From: Methanoregula sp. PtaU1.Bin051
GTDB lineage: Archaea > Halobacteriota > Methanomicrobia > Methanomicrobiales > Methanospirillaceae
Assembly (NCBI GenBank): GCA_002067895.1
Contig: MVRE01000012.1
Coordinates: 1 to 64,000 of the forward strand
Length of the DNA stretch: 64,000 nt
Direction: 5' to 3'
Part shown: in pieces, positions 1-8,136 of the stretch
How the letters are laid out: every line of letters starts with the position of its first letter
Numbering within the stretch: position 1 is the stretch's first letter
Program-made: the position numbers and the translations under genes
The notes under the pieces: model-generated
What the model was told of the DNA's origin: nothing
Seen by the model: only the letters and a program-made list of their open reading frames with translations
Databases searched by the model: none

Positions 1-398
1 AGAGTAAGGAGGCACTGTACCTTAGATCTTTTGGTCACGGTTTTACTTCTGAGAACGTAGCTTTTCTACAGAGCCTCCGATTTTTCTATTGATAGTTCTA
101 ATGATCCTCCTTGCAGCTATAATCGAATCACAAATCACACCAATTATTGTAAAAAATGCCTTTGAATCGTATATTTTCAGCACATGATTTGCCATGATCA
201 TCAGGAGAGTGACCCCCTCTCTCCCCCAGAGGGGGAGGCAGCCCAAGGGGGGCACCCCTTGACCCCCTAATTGTATACGCGTTTTTCATTAAACCGCATG
301 CCCGCCGCGCGACCCGGCGAGGCGTCGCGCTGGGCGGGGAAAATCGTAATTGCGGAAGAATAAGTCCTTTTTTTGTTATAGCCTGATATTCCAACGCC
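1..398. other. Window edge, no supported gene
   Basis: I see no convincing gene here. A minus-strand reading frame at 43-255 could encode about 50 residues with one hydrophobic stretch, but it lacks a ribosome binding site and runs into the window edge. Bases about 205-275 hold alternating C-tracts and G-tracts that can fold into GC-rich hairpins. Similar G/C-tract sequence recurs at about 60,990-61,120. Confidence 0.4.
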
Positions 399-884
399 TT
401 AAAACCGGAACCACTTCATCATCACGACGGCATCCTCGCCATTGGAATAATAGCTGGCGATCCGGAACACCTCGCGGTACCCGAGCCTGCGGTAAAACCG
501 CTGGGCGACAACGTTCGAGACACGGACTTCCAGCTGGATGGCGGTCGCCAGTTCGAATGCGAACTGGTGCTCGATCCGGTTCACCAGCAGCCTCCCGATC
601 CCCCGGCACTGGTACGATGGCGTGACTCCGAGGTTGCAGAGATGGCCGTACACGTTCTCCCCGGTATCCTCGAGCCCGCCCACTACAAAGCCGACAACCT
701 TCCCGTCGGCTTCTGCAACGAAATAAGTGGTCGGGTAATAGGTGAGCGCTTCTAAAAACACCGCCTGCTCCCACGGGTCGATAAATAGTTCCCGCTCGAT
801 TGCAACAATGGCCTGGATGTCGAGGGGGGTTGCACGCCGGATCCGGGTCGGCTGGTGCGTGGCGATCCTCCGGGAGCTGATCAC
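399..884 (-). CDS. rimI: RimI-like GNAT N-acetyltransferase
   Basis: This 161-residue protein is a GNAT acetyltransferase. It should transfer an acetyl group from acetyl-CoA to the N-terminal amine of a protein, as RimI does for ribosomal protein S18 in bacteria and as archaeal Ard1/NAT does for many N-termini. The acetyl-CoA-binding signature QCRGIGRLLVNRIE is at about residues 90-103, followed by the RimI-type segment LEVRVSNVVAQRFYRRLGY. Length is normal for the family. The start is GTG, supported by an AAGGAGG ribosome binding site 6 bases upstream. It is transcribed divergently from the DUF1015 gene. The family is clear, but the true substrate is an inference. Confidence 0.85.
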   Translation of the reverse strand: MISSRRIATHQPTRIRRATPLDIQAIVAIERELFIDPWEQAVFLEALTYYPTTYFVAEADGKVVGFVVGGLEDTGENVYGHLCNLGVTPSYQCRGIGRLLVNRIEHQFAFELATAIQLEVRVSNVVAQRFYRRLGYREVFRIASYYSNGEDAVVMMKWFRF

Positions 885-1060
885 AGGTATCCTCCTTGGC
901 GGGACAGGCAGCTCATGGTGGAGCGTTTGACCAGATATGGTTTGCGCCGGTTGTCGGAATTTATCAGTGCGGTCGCACGGCTGAAGGGATGAGACTAATA
1001 GGGAGCAGCACCCAGATATGACAGCACGGACAAGATCATGACAGGCAGGGTCGCTTCATC

Positions 1061-2311
1061 ATGGTGAGAATTTACCGTTTTGCCGCGGTGCGCCCGGCGC
1101 GGGATGCCGCTTCCGCGATCGCAGCGGTGCCCTATGATGTCGTGACCGCCGACGAAGTGAGGGAGATCCTTAAGAAAAACCCGGAGAGCTTCTTACGGGT
1201 CAGCCGTCCCGATGCGGAACTCCCCGATCTCCCGCCGGATGACGACCGCGTGTACCTGCGGGCCCGGGAGAACTTCCTCGCACTTCTCAAAAACGGCCGC
1301 ATGGTACGGGATCCAACGCCGGGCCTGTACCTTTACCGGGTGACCCAGGACGGGGAGACTTTTTTAGGGCTTGCCTGCTGCCTCGATGTCGAGGATTACC
1401 GTGCCAACCACATACGCCGGCACGAACAGACGCGGTACGACAAGGAGGAGGACCGGACCCGGCACATCCGCGTGACACAGACCCACAACGGCCCTGTTGT
1501 GCTCCTCTACGAAGACGATACGGATCTCTGTCATTTCATCGAATCGATCGTGCCGACGGGAACGGCCCCTGACGAGGAAGTGCATGCCGGGAACGGCACG
1601 GTGCACCAGGTGTTCCGGATCTCCGATCCTAAGGTGATGGATACGATCGAGCAGCGGTTCTCCCGCGTTCCGAACCTGTACATCGCCGACGGCCATCATC
1701 GTGCGAAATCTGCCGTGAACGTTGCGGAGAGGTACGGGGGCGGGGGGGAGATTTCAAGGTTCCTCGGCGTGCTCTTCGCCCACGACCGGGTACGGATCCA
1801 CGGGTACAGCCGGCTCATAACCGACACCGGCACGTACACGCCGGCCTCATTCATCGAAGGCCTGAAAGCGTTCTTCACCGTCGAGCCGTACAACCATGTC
1901 GATGGCAACGGCTTCCAGATCGCCCCGAAAATAAAAGATCCTGACCGGTACCATGTCGTCCATGTCTACACAGAGGGGCAGTGGTACGAGTGCACGCGGC
2001 CAATCGATCCCGGTTTGACAGGACCCGAATCGCTCGATGTCGCCGTTCTCCAGCGGTATGTCCTTGAAGGGATGCTCGGCATCACGGACCCTAGGGGGGA
2101 TGCCCGGCTCCAGTACCTCGGCGGCGCCCGCCCGGTCCGGGACCTCATGGAGCTCGTGGATGCCGGCACCTACCGGGTTGCGATTGCCATGCAGCCGGTA
2201 AGAGTGGACACCGTGCTTGCAATCGCCGATGCCGGCGGGGTGATGCCCCCGAAGTCCACGTGGTTCGAGCCGAAGCTTTTGAGCGGGCTTTTAGTCCACA
2301 CCTTCGATTGA
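1061..2311 (+). CDS. DUF1015 family protein
   Basis: This 416-residue soluble protein has the DUF1015 hallmarks: an N-terminal RFAAVRPA...AAVPYDVV segment, an internal HIRRHEQTRYDKEEDRTRH stretch, and YIADGHHRAKSA at about residues 207-218. The last resembles the HHR nucleotide-binding signature of ParB/SerK-like folds. The family is widespread in methanogens and lacks a firmly assigned reaction; a kinase-like or NTP-binding role is only a suggestion from the motif. There is no signal peptide or membrane segment. It ends about 40 bases before hisG, so co-transcription is possible, although hisG has its own TATA-like sequence. Confidence 0.85.
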   Translation: MVRIYRFAAVRPARDAASAIAAVPYDVVTADEVREILKKNPESFLRVSRPDAELPDLPPDDDRVYLRARENFLALLKNGRMVRDPTPGLYLYRVTQDGETFLGLACCLDVEDYRANHIRRHEQTRYDKEEDRTRHIRVTQTHNGPVVLLYEDDTDLCHFIESIVPTGTAPDEEVHAGNGTVHQVFRISDPKVMDTIEQRFSRVPNLYIADGHHRAKSAVNVAERYGGGGEISRFLGVLFAHDRVRIHGYSRLITDTGTYTPASFIEGLKAFFTVEPYNHVDGNGFQIAPKIKDPDRYHVVHVYTEGQWYECTRPIDPGLTGPESLDVAVLQRYVLEGMLGITDPRGDARLQYLGGARPVRDLMELVDAGTYRVAIAMQPVRVDTVLAIADAGGVMPPKSTWFEPKLLSGLLVHTFD

Positions 2312-2349
2312 ATACAGGCACAACGAACTTTTATCCTTCTTCATCCCCG

Positions 2350-3234
2350 ATGATTAATGGTATGATCACCATCGCACTTCCCAAGGGCAGCCTCGAAGCC
2401 CAGACCCTGCAGCTCTTCAGGGAGGCCGACCTCGAGATCAGGCGGACCGACCGGGACTACAACCCCCGGATTGACGACCCCCGGATCGGCAAGGTGAAGA
2501 TCCTGCGCCCGCAGGAGATCCCGACCTACGTCGAAAAAGGGTACTTCGACATCGGCATCTCCGGGCTCGACTGGGTGAGAGAGACAGGGTCCGATGTCGT
2601 TGAAGTGGCCAACCTCTCCTACAGCAAGACCGGGGAGGGCAACGTAAGGATCGTGATCGCCGTCCACCGCGACGAACCGATTGACGATGTACAAAATATC
2701 CGGCCGGGCAGCAGGGTGACGACCGAATACCCGGAACTGACAAAGCAGTTTTTTGCCGACCGCGGGATCGAAATCCAGCTCTTCCACTCGTTCGGGGCGT
2801 CCGAGGCCAAGGTCCCGGACTTGATGGACGTCGTTGTCGACTTAACCGAGACGGGAACAACGCTCCGGAAGAACGGGCTTAAGATCATCGGGCAGATCAT
2901 GGAATCCTACACCGTGATCATCGCGAACAAGGAGAGCTGGGCGGATGCGGGGAAGCGCAGGGAGATCGAGGAGTTAAAAACACTCCTTTTCGGAGTCATT
3001 GAGGCGCGGCACAAGGTGCTCCTCACCATGAATGTCCCGGCAGCCTCGATGCAGAAGATCGTCTCCGAGCTGCCTGCCATGAAGAAGCCGACGGTAAGCC
3101 GGCTCCATGATATCGATTACTACAGTATTCAGACCGTAGTACCGAAAAGTGCGGTGAACCGCCTGATCCCGAAGCTGAAAAGCTGCGGGGCTGAAGACAT
3201 CCTCGAGATCCCGATCACGAAGATAGTACCCTGA
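2350..3234 (+). CDS. hisG: ATP phosphoribosyltransferase, long form
   Basis: HisG catalyses the first step of histidine biosynthesis, joining ATP and PRPP to give phosphoribosyl-ATP. The protein starts with the typical ITIALPKGSL and contains the substrate segment DVVVDLTETGTTLRKNGLK at about residues 157-175. At about 290 residues it is the long form, with the C-terminal regulatory ACT-like domain (KKPTVSRL through EDILEIPITKIVP) that senses histidine. ATG codons at 2350 and 2362 are both possible starts. A CTTTTATC TATA-like sequence at 2328-2335 would give a nearly leaderless message for either. No other his gene lies nearby. Confidence 0.95.
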   Translation: MINGMITIALPKGSLEAQTLQLFREADLEIRRTDRDYNPRIDDPRIGKVKILRPQEIPTYVEKGYFDIGISGLDWVRETGSDVVEVANLSYSKTGEGNVRIVIAVHRDEPIDDVQNIRPGSRVTTEYPELTKQFFADRGIEIQLFHSFGASEAKVPDLMDVVVDLTETGTTLRKNGLKIIGQIMESYTVIIANKESWADAGKRREIEELKTLLFGVIEARHKVLLTMNVPAASMQKIVSELPAMKKPTVSRLHDIDYYSIQTVVPKSAVNRLIPKLKSCGAEDILEIPITKIVP

Positions 3235-3352
3235 CATTATTTCCGTTAATTTCCATTCTTTTTCAAGAATTTTTGGAATTCGTTGAGCGGAAGAGTTATA
3301 TAACCAATATGTATATCACATCCTCCCGCCAAATTTCAACGAAAGGACAATC

Positions 3353-3586
3353 ATGCGCTGGCCGGGCATCCCTGCAGTTCCCACGTGTCTTGATACACCG
3401 GATATCCCTCTTATCCTGTTCCCTGCAGGATCCGCCGCCCAGCCCCCGGATCCGATCGGAACCGGCCCCGGCGTCATAAGGCAGAACGGGCTTTCCGGCA
3501 GCACCGGTAGCGTTTCGCTATCCGGCTGCCGGAAAACGCATCTTTTTTCATTCAATGCAACAACAGGAGTAATGATCCGGCCATGA
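3353..3586 (+). CDS. Possible small leader ORF before pilin operon
   Basis: A 77-codon frame begins 9 bases after a GAAAGGA ribosome-binding-like sequence, downstream of an AT-rich TATATAAC stretch near 3297. It ends in an ATGA overlap with the following pilin-like gene. The product is proline- and glycine-rich, with no recognisable domain or membrane segment, and a strong hairpin sits inside it. It could be a translated leader coupled to the operon or simply untranslated leader sequence. I favour the second. Confidence 0.25.
   Translation: MRWPGIPAVPTCLDTPDIPLILFPAGSAAQPPDPIGTGPGVIRQNGLSGSTGSVSLSGCRKTHLFSFNATTGVMIRP
3493..3534 (+). terminator. Strong hairpin with T-run ahead of pilin operon
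   Basis: TTCCGGCAGC at 3493-3502 pairs perfectly with GCTGCCGGAA at 3525-3534. The inner CCGGTAGCG pairs with CGCTATCCGG apart from one bulged base, leaving a small T-rich loop. A run of six T residues starts about 10 bases later. This is the shape of an intrinsic terminator or attenuator. It could stop read-through from hisG or tune expression of the operon starting at 3583. Confidence 0.5.
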
Positions 3587-4608
3587 AGAATGATGCGGCG
3601 AACCTCTCTTTCGACTTCCTTGCCGGCTTTACCGTCTTCATACTGGCGTTCATCTGGGTCGCGACCATGATCCCGGGACTTCTCATCGGGGTTTCCGGGT
3701 ACTCCATCGATTACGATGCCATCGCGTACCGTTCCGGGGTCATCCTTGTCGAAGACCCGGGGATGCCGGTAAACCCGCCATGGGAGGGAAAGACGTTTGC
3801 GCAGAAGGGCGAGGTGGAGCGCATGGGGCTGGCCCTGACAAAGGACACTCCCAACATCCTTTCGCCGGAAAAGATCAACCGGTTCTTCTCTTCGGACTTT
3901 ACCTATCCCGAAGATTACCAGGAAAAGGTCATCTTCGGGGACCGCCCTTACCAGTTCAATGTCTCGGTCATGACGTTCGACAATTCCACGAACCGGTCGG
4001 TAGGATCGCTCCGGCCCAAGGCATACGGTTACATCCGCAGGTTCGTGCTGGTCAAACAGATGAGCAACGCCACGATCGATTCTCATCTCTATAACTCCAG
4101 TGCAAACAGCACAATACACATCTTCTCGGTCACTCTCAACATGACCCGCCTCATCAAGGACGAGAAGCGCCCCGAGTACAGGATCGACGCCCTCCGCGAA
4201 CCGGTCACAATCAACCTTACAAACCTGAAGAGCAACCTTGCCAACCCGGCAACAACCATTGAGCTCACCCGGATCCGGTTATGGAGGAGTGATGGTGGGT
4301 CGTCCCTCTCCAATGTCCCTCCGGATCTGGATGCATATATCGACAGGGATGCCAACCCATCAACCCCCCCGTGCGCGGTGGATGACAGCGTTTCCCTCCT
4401 CTTCCCCGCCGGCTTCTTCAGCGCCATGGCTACGGCCGATACGAAGATGTTTGTGAACTTTACGTTCACCCTAGTTAATACCGGGCCGGACGGCGACCGG
4501 TTCATCAACAGCACGTACGGCAACCGGCATTTTGAATATGACTATGATTCCACGCGGGTCACCCAGCCCGAGCTGAAACCCGGCGTTGTCGAGGTGGCCG
4601 TATGGTAG
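3583..4608 (+). CDS. Pilin-like membrane-anchored surface protein 1
   Basis: This 341-residue protein has one N-terminal hydrophobic helix (LAGFTVFILAFIWVATMIPG, about residues 11-30) after a short polar head. A long extracytoplasmic domain follows, rich in Asn-X-Ser/Thr sequons, as expected for a glycosylated archaeal surface protein. It is the first of five genes in a tight overlapping operon whose products all share this layout. Such clusters in archaea encode type IV pilin-like or minor-pilin proteins for a type II/IV secretion-like filament, but no assembly ATPase or membrane platform gene is in this window. The start overlaps the preceding short frame by ATGA. The function is inferred from topology only. 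Confidence 0.7.
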   Translation: MKNDAANLSFDFLAGFTVFILAFIWVATMIPGLLIGVSGYSIDYDAIAYRSGVILVEDPGMPVNPPWEGKTFAQKGEVERMGLALTKDTPNILSPEKINRFFSSDFTYPEDYQEKVIFGDRPYQFNVSVMTFDNSTNRSVGSLRPKAYGYIRRFVLVKQMSNATIDSHLYNSSANSTIHIFSVTLNMTRLIKDEKRPEYRIDALREPVTINLTNLKSNLANPATTIELTRIRLWRSDGGSSLSNVPPDLDAYIDRDANPSTPPCAVDDSVSLLFPAGFFSAMATADTKMFVNFTFTLVNTGPDGDRFINSTYGNRHFEYDYDSTRVTQPELKPGVVEVAVW

Positions 4609-5141
4609 ACCGCTGCGGGGGACAACTGTACACCATTGAAGGGTTCGCTGCTGCCTTAATCATGGTCGCGACCGCCTGGATCGTTATCGGTACAACCTCG
4701 ATCTACACGCCGGGTGACACCCATATCAGCGATATGCAGCTTGAGCAGCTGGGAAACGATATCCTGCTTACGATGGATACCCCGAACAACAGCGCCGCTC
4801 CGTTCAGGAGCCCCCTCCAGACATTTGTCGAGAACAAGGACGGTGACGGGGCTGCGCTGTTCAACAATATGTTCCTATCCTACAGCAGCAACAAGACCGG
4901 CGGTGCATATGACGATATCCAGTATATCGCCTGGGTGTCGTACCGGAAGGGCAACGAGACAGCCATGTATGAATTCAGCAAATCGCGGTCGCTCACCCCG
5001 GGGGATCGTGCCGTCAGGGTTACACGGTGGGTACTCGTGGATAACCGGCTTCCTGCTCCCATGCCGCCTGCCGGGATGCCGGTCGAGGTCGAGAACCGCG
5101 AACAGGCCGTGCTTGTGGAGGTCCTGTTATGGAAAGGCTGA
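4602..5141 (+). CDS. Pilin-like membrane-anchored protein 2
   Basis: This 179-residue protein has a short polar N-terminus, then a single hydrophobic helix (GFAAALIMVATAWIVIGTTS, about residues 14-33) and an outside domain of about 145 residues. The sequence YTIEGFAAALIMVATAWIV is typical of archaeal pseudopilin-like proteins, with a Glu at the position that is conserved after processing in type IV pilins. The gene overlaps its upstream neighbour by 7 bases and its downstream neighbour by 13, indicating translational coupling. Its specific role is unknown; a minor pilin or filament component is likely. Confidence 0.7.
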   Translation: MVDRCGGQLYTIEGFAAALIMVATAWIVIGTTSIYTPGDTHISDMQLEQLGNDILLTMDTPNNSAAPFRSPLQTFVENKDGDGAALFNNMFLSYSSNKTGGAYDDIQYIAWVSYRKGNETAMYEFSKSRSLTPGDRAVRVTRWVLVDNRLPAPMPPAGMPVEVENREQAVLVEVLLWKG

Positions 5142-5488
5142 ATGATGACGCCCAGTGGATCGTGCTGATGGGATTCCTCGTCAGCTTCGCCCTCTTCTTC
5201 CTCGCTTACGTGCTGAGCCAGTCGACGGTCGTCGGCCAGACGACAGCGGAGGGCGTGCTTGAATTCCCCAAGAATGACATCCGGGACTTCAGACATGTGG
5301 TCTTCCGGTATTCGGATACCGGCTGGGGAGGCGAGATCAATGCGGACATAACAGCCCTTTCGCTGGCACGGAAGAACGCAATCGTCTCGTATATGATACA
5401 GCCCCCTCCTCCGGAATCGGTCTATGATACGATAATCATCCATTACTCGAACGGGGTGACGGTCTTCAATGAGACTGCATTCTACTGA
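5129..5488 (+). CDS. Pilin-like membrane-anchored protein 3
   Basis: This 119-residue protein has an N-terminal membrane helix (WIVLMGFLVSFALFFLAYVL, about residues 9-28) followed by a small soluble domain. It overlaps both neighbours in the operon. The sequence shows no enzyme motif. Position, size and topology argue for a small subunit of the same envelope structure as the flanking genes. Confidence 0.65.
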   Translation: MERLNDDAQWIVLMGFLVSFALFFLAYVLSQSTVVGQTTAEGVLEFPKNDIRDFRHVVFRYSDTGWGGEINADITALSLARKNAIVSYMIQPPPPESVYDTIIIHYSNGVTVFNETAFY

Positions 5489-5921
5489 CCTGGGTCCTGA
5501 CGACGGGGTGTCCGGCCTTATCGAATACGTCTCGGTCACCGGCATCCTGATGCTGCTTTTCGTGATCATGATGCTCTCGGTAAATTCGACCATCATGGAG
5601 GGGCCGGCAAACCAGCTCAGGTACGCGGCGTTCACGGACATCGGCAACGGCGTGAGCACGCGTATCGTGGACGTTTACGTGATCGCGCCTACAAACGGTA
5701 CGATCGTGACGCAGTTCGACATCCCGGACGATGTGGCGCAGCAGGAGTACTTCGTCGAGATCGGGTCCACCGTCGGGTCGTCCGACCAGGTTGTCGAGGT
5801 ATCGAGGAACACCGTGAAAAGCAGCATTTCGCTTGCCGGCATCGGTTCCACGAAGGGTGTGAAGGGCAACACGACCGGTAAGGGGATAAACAGGATAAGC
5901 TATAACTCGGAGGGATATTGA
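5469..5921 (+). CDS. Pilin-like membrane-anchored protein 4
   Basis: This 150-residue protein starts with a polar, acidic head (DLGPDDGVSGLIEYVS) and then a hydrophobic helix (VTGILMLLFVIMMLSVNS, about residues 23-40). The remainder is beta-rich. The GLIEYVS segment before the helix resembles the conserved Glu region of archaeal pilins. The gene overlaps the preceding gene by 20 bases, and its stop shares TGATG with the next start. It is probably a minor pilin-like component of the same assembly. Confidence 0.65.
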   Translation: MRLHSTDLGPDDGVSGLIEYVSVTGILMLLFVIMMLSVNSTIMEGPANQLRYAAFTDIGNGVSTRIVDVYVIAPTNGTIVTQFDIPDDVAQQEYFVEIGSTVGSSDQVVEVSRNTVKSSISLAGIGSTKGVKGNTTGKGINRISYNSEGY

Positions 5922-6700
5922 TGAGAAGGGGCAGCAGTTCATATGACAGTGCGGGGGTATCGGAAGCGATCGGATTCGTCCTGATCTTCACCATCGTCAT
6001 GATGGGGATCGGGCTGGTGACCCTGTACGGGTACCCCATGCTTCTCAGGCAGCAGGCAAGCGCCGACCAGAGAATTATGGAAAAGAACATGATCGTGCTC
6101 CAGAACGATATCAAGAGCATCTGCTACAAGAGCGTGCCGTACAAGGAGACCTCCCTGAAAGTCGGGGGCGGCTCGCTGGCCGTTTTCAGTTCTGACATGA
6201 CCCCCCAGGCCTTCAACGTCACCATCAACGGCGTGCTGCTCGATACCTTCCCGCTTGTCGGGAACCTCGGCGAGCTGCGGTACCGTTCCAACAGCGAGGG
6301 GATGGTCGTGACCATCGAGAGCGGCGCGGTGATCTTCAGGCAGTACGGGCAGAGCGGCTCCACGATGCTTGCGGAACCCCGGTGGTTCTACGATACCCCC
6401 ACCCATACCGCAGTGATCTACATGATCAACATCACTTCCGAGGAGATGTTAAGCGAGTCTGGTGTCGGCAACGTCCAGATGGAGCTTGGGAATACCAGTT
6501 ACCGGTCGTTCTCCGATCCCCCCTTCACGGTCGGCTATGTCCCCGACCCGGAGAATGACTATTCGACGGCATGGCGGGACTACATCGTCAATACCCTCGG
6601 CTGGGACGAGACCTTTGCGGGCTCGAACATCTACCAGCTTCCGGCGGACGCCCAGACGCTTGTTATCAAGGAATACGATGTCATGATAAGGAGCCTGTAG
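5921..6700 (+). CDS. Archaeal pilin-like protein 5
   Basis: The product has about 259 residues and carries the clearest archaeal pilin N-terminus of the operon: DSAGVSEAIGFVLIFTIVMM at about residues 9-28. This matches the usual VSExIGxxL core of archaeal type IV pilins and related DUF proteins. The rest is an extracytoplasmic domain without recognised motifs. The ATG at 5921 is preferred over the TTG one codon earlier because a GGAGG site lies 7 bases before it. It is the last gene of the operon. The left attachment site of the integrated element lies just downstream. Confidence 0.75.
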   Translation: MRRGSSSYDSAGVSEAIGFVLIFTIVMMGIGLVTLYGYPMLLRQQASADQRIMEKNMIVLQNDIKSICYKSVPYKETSLKVGGGSLAVFSSDMTPQAFNVTINGVLLDTFPLVGNLGELRYRSNSEGMVVTIESGAVIFRQYGQSGSTMLAEPRWFYDTPTHTAVIYMINITSEEMLSESGVGNVQMELGNTSYRSFSDPPFTVGYVPDPENDYSTAWRDYIVNTLGWDETFAGSNIYQLPADAQTLVIKEYDVMIRSL

Positions 6701-6754
6701 CATTAATAGCAGATTCCGCAGGAAAAAAGGTACTTATTTTCTGCAGGATGCAAG

Positions 6755-6808
6755 TGCGAGGGGAGGGAGTTGAACCCGCGAACCCCTTCGGGAACAGATC
6801 TTGAGTCT
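6755..6808 (-). pseudogene. 3' half of split tRNA-Leu(CAA), left attachment site
   Basis: On the minus strand these bases give the anticodon loop CTCAAGA, the 3' anticodon stem TCTGT, a variable arm CCC-GAA-GGG, the T-arm with TTCAACT loop, and the acceptor 3' strand CCCTCGC plus discriminator A. The 5' half is missing. Its anticodon stem does not match the complete tRNA at 46644-46726 but does match the orphan 5' half at 46804-46843 (GCAGA with TCTGT). Joining the two halves gives an 83-nt tRNA-Leu(CAA). The shared core ATCTTGAGTCT is at 6798-6808. The integrase gene starts about 55 bases away. Confidence 0.9.
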
Positions 6809-6863
6809 TATACCAACAAATAGTATAAGATACATTTATGAGATCGCGATGTGAATCAGATTC

Positions 6864-8030
6864 ATGCACCCCGAATTTGCCAGGATGAAAAAACTCGATC
6901 CTGTCAACCTCAAATACCTCGAAGGGTACGCCCGTGCCCTTACGCTCAAGCAACTCCGGCCCCGCAGCATCAAGGACAAACTCTGGCGGGTGTATATTTT
7001 TCTGCTCTTCACGGAATTCCGTGACCTGAAGAAGACGACCGCACAGGATCTCGAGGATTTCCTGATCCACCGCAAGACCACGAAGACCAAGCGGGGGAGG
7101 CCCTGTGCCCATGCCACCATCCAGGGCGACATGCTCGGGATCAAATTGTTTTTCCGGTACCTCCGGCCCGATGAGGAGGAGCAGCTGTTCGCAAACATCA
7201 AGATCAAGCGGCAGAAGCACCGACTCCCGGTTGAACGGTTGCTCACCCGGGCCGACATCGAGAAACTGGTGGATGCCTGCGACACCCAGCGGGACCGGGC
7301 CCTTGTCATGCTCCTGTGGGACTCGGGCTGCCGCATCAACGAAATCCTGTCAAGGAACATCGGGAACATCGAGTTCGACCGGTACGGGGCCGTGATGGTC
7401 GTGGACGGCAAGACCGGGCAGCGGCGGCTCCGGCTCACGGCCTGCGTAGGGGATCTCCAGACCTGGATCAACACCCACCCGATGAAGGAGAACCCGGAGG
7501 CCCCGCTCTTCATCACCTACAACCGGTACGGGTTCGGGCGCAAACGGGTCCACGAGCACACGGTCGCAAACCGCCTGAAGGTGCTCGCTGAGCTGGCGAA
7601 GATCAAGAAGCCCGTCCACCCCCACGCCATCCGCCATGCTCGGCTCACCGACCTCGCAAAGCAGGGGTTCTCGGAAATGGAACTGCGGATCATTGCCGGC
7701 TGGGAAGCGGCGAGCGGGATGCCGGCGATCTATGTCCACATGTCCGGGGCCGATGTGGAGCGAAAAGTGCTGCAGAAGGCCGGCCTGTGCGAAGACGAGG
7801 AGTTCAAGGAAACAGCACTGGAGGCCATCCGCTGCCCACGCTGCAGGACCATCAATGCCCACGACTCGATGTTCTGCAAGATCTGTTCGGCAACCCTTTC
7901 GGATATCGCAGCAAAACAGGTCGATACCATGCACCAGACCGTGATGAACAACCTCGATGCTCTCACATCATGGGTCGAGCACAAGAAGGCTGAGCAGGCA
8001 GCCGGTACGGGCATGGCAAGAACATCATGA
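6864..8030 (+). CDS. Tyrosine recombinase/integrase with C-terminal zinc ribbon
   Basis: This 388-residue integrase should catalyse site-specific insertion and excision of the element at the adjacent tRNA core. It has an N-terminal SAM-like core-binding domain (about residues 15-110) and a catalytic domain with Arg157 (DSGCRINEI), HxxR at 254-257 (HAIRHAR), Trp280 (AGW) and nucleophile Tyr290. A CPRC...CKIC zinc ribbon follows at about 324-341, as in many Methanomicrobiales integrases. The gene is intact, unlike the SSV-type integrases that are split on integration. Its start lies about 55 bases from the left attachment core, pointing inward. An alternative start is Met8. Confidence 0.95.
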   Translation: MHPEFARMKKLDPVNLKYLEGYARALTLKQLRPRSIKDKLWRVYIFLLFTEFRDLKKTTAQDLEDFLIHRKTTKTKRGRPCAHATIQGDMLGIKLFFRYLRPDEEEQLFANIKIKRQKHRLPVERLLTRADIEKLVDACDTQRDRALVMLLWDSGCRINEILSRNIGNIEFDRYGAVMVVDGKTGQRRLRLTACVGDLQTWINTHPMKENPEAPLFITYNRYGFGRKRVHEHTVANRLKVLAELAKIKKPVHPHAIRHARLTDLAKQGFSEMELRIIAGWEAASGMPAIYVHMSGADVERKVLQKAGLCEDEEFKETALEAIRCPRCRTINAHDSMFCKICSATLSDIAAKQVDTMHQTVMNNLDALTSWVEHKKAEQAAGTGMARTS

Positions 8031-8136
8031 CGCTCATTTTTTTCCTTACGCTCAACGGGGCCCGGCCCCTCGCCGCGTGGGCTTCCCCAAATAATTTTAA
8101 CTTCGCTTTAAGAGATCTGAAGATTAGAGTGATATT

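Noticed and set aside
43-255. Small minus-strand frame with a hydrophobic segment at the window edge
   Set aside because: No ribosome binding site or promoter was found, and the N-terminal part is encoded by the G/C-tract hairpin region.
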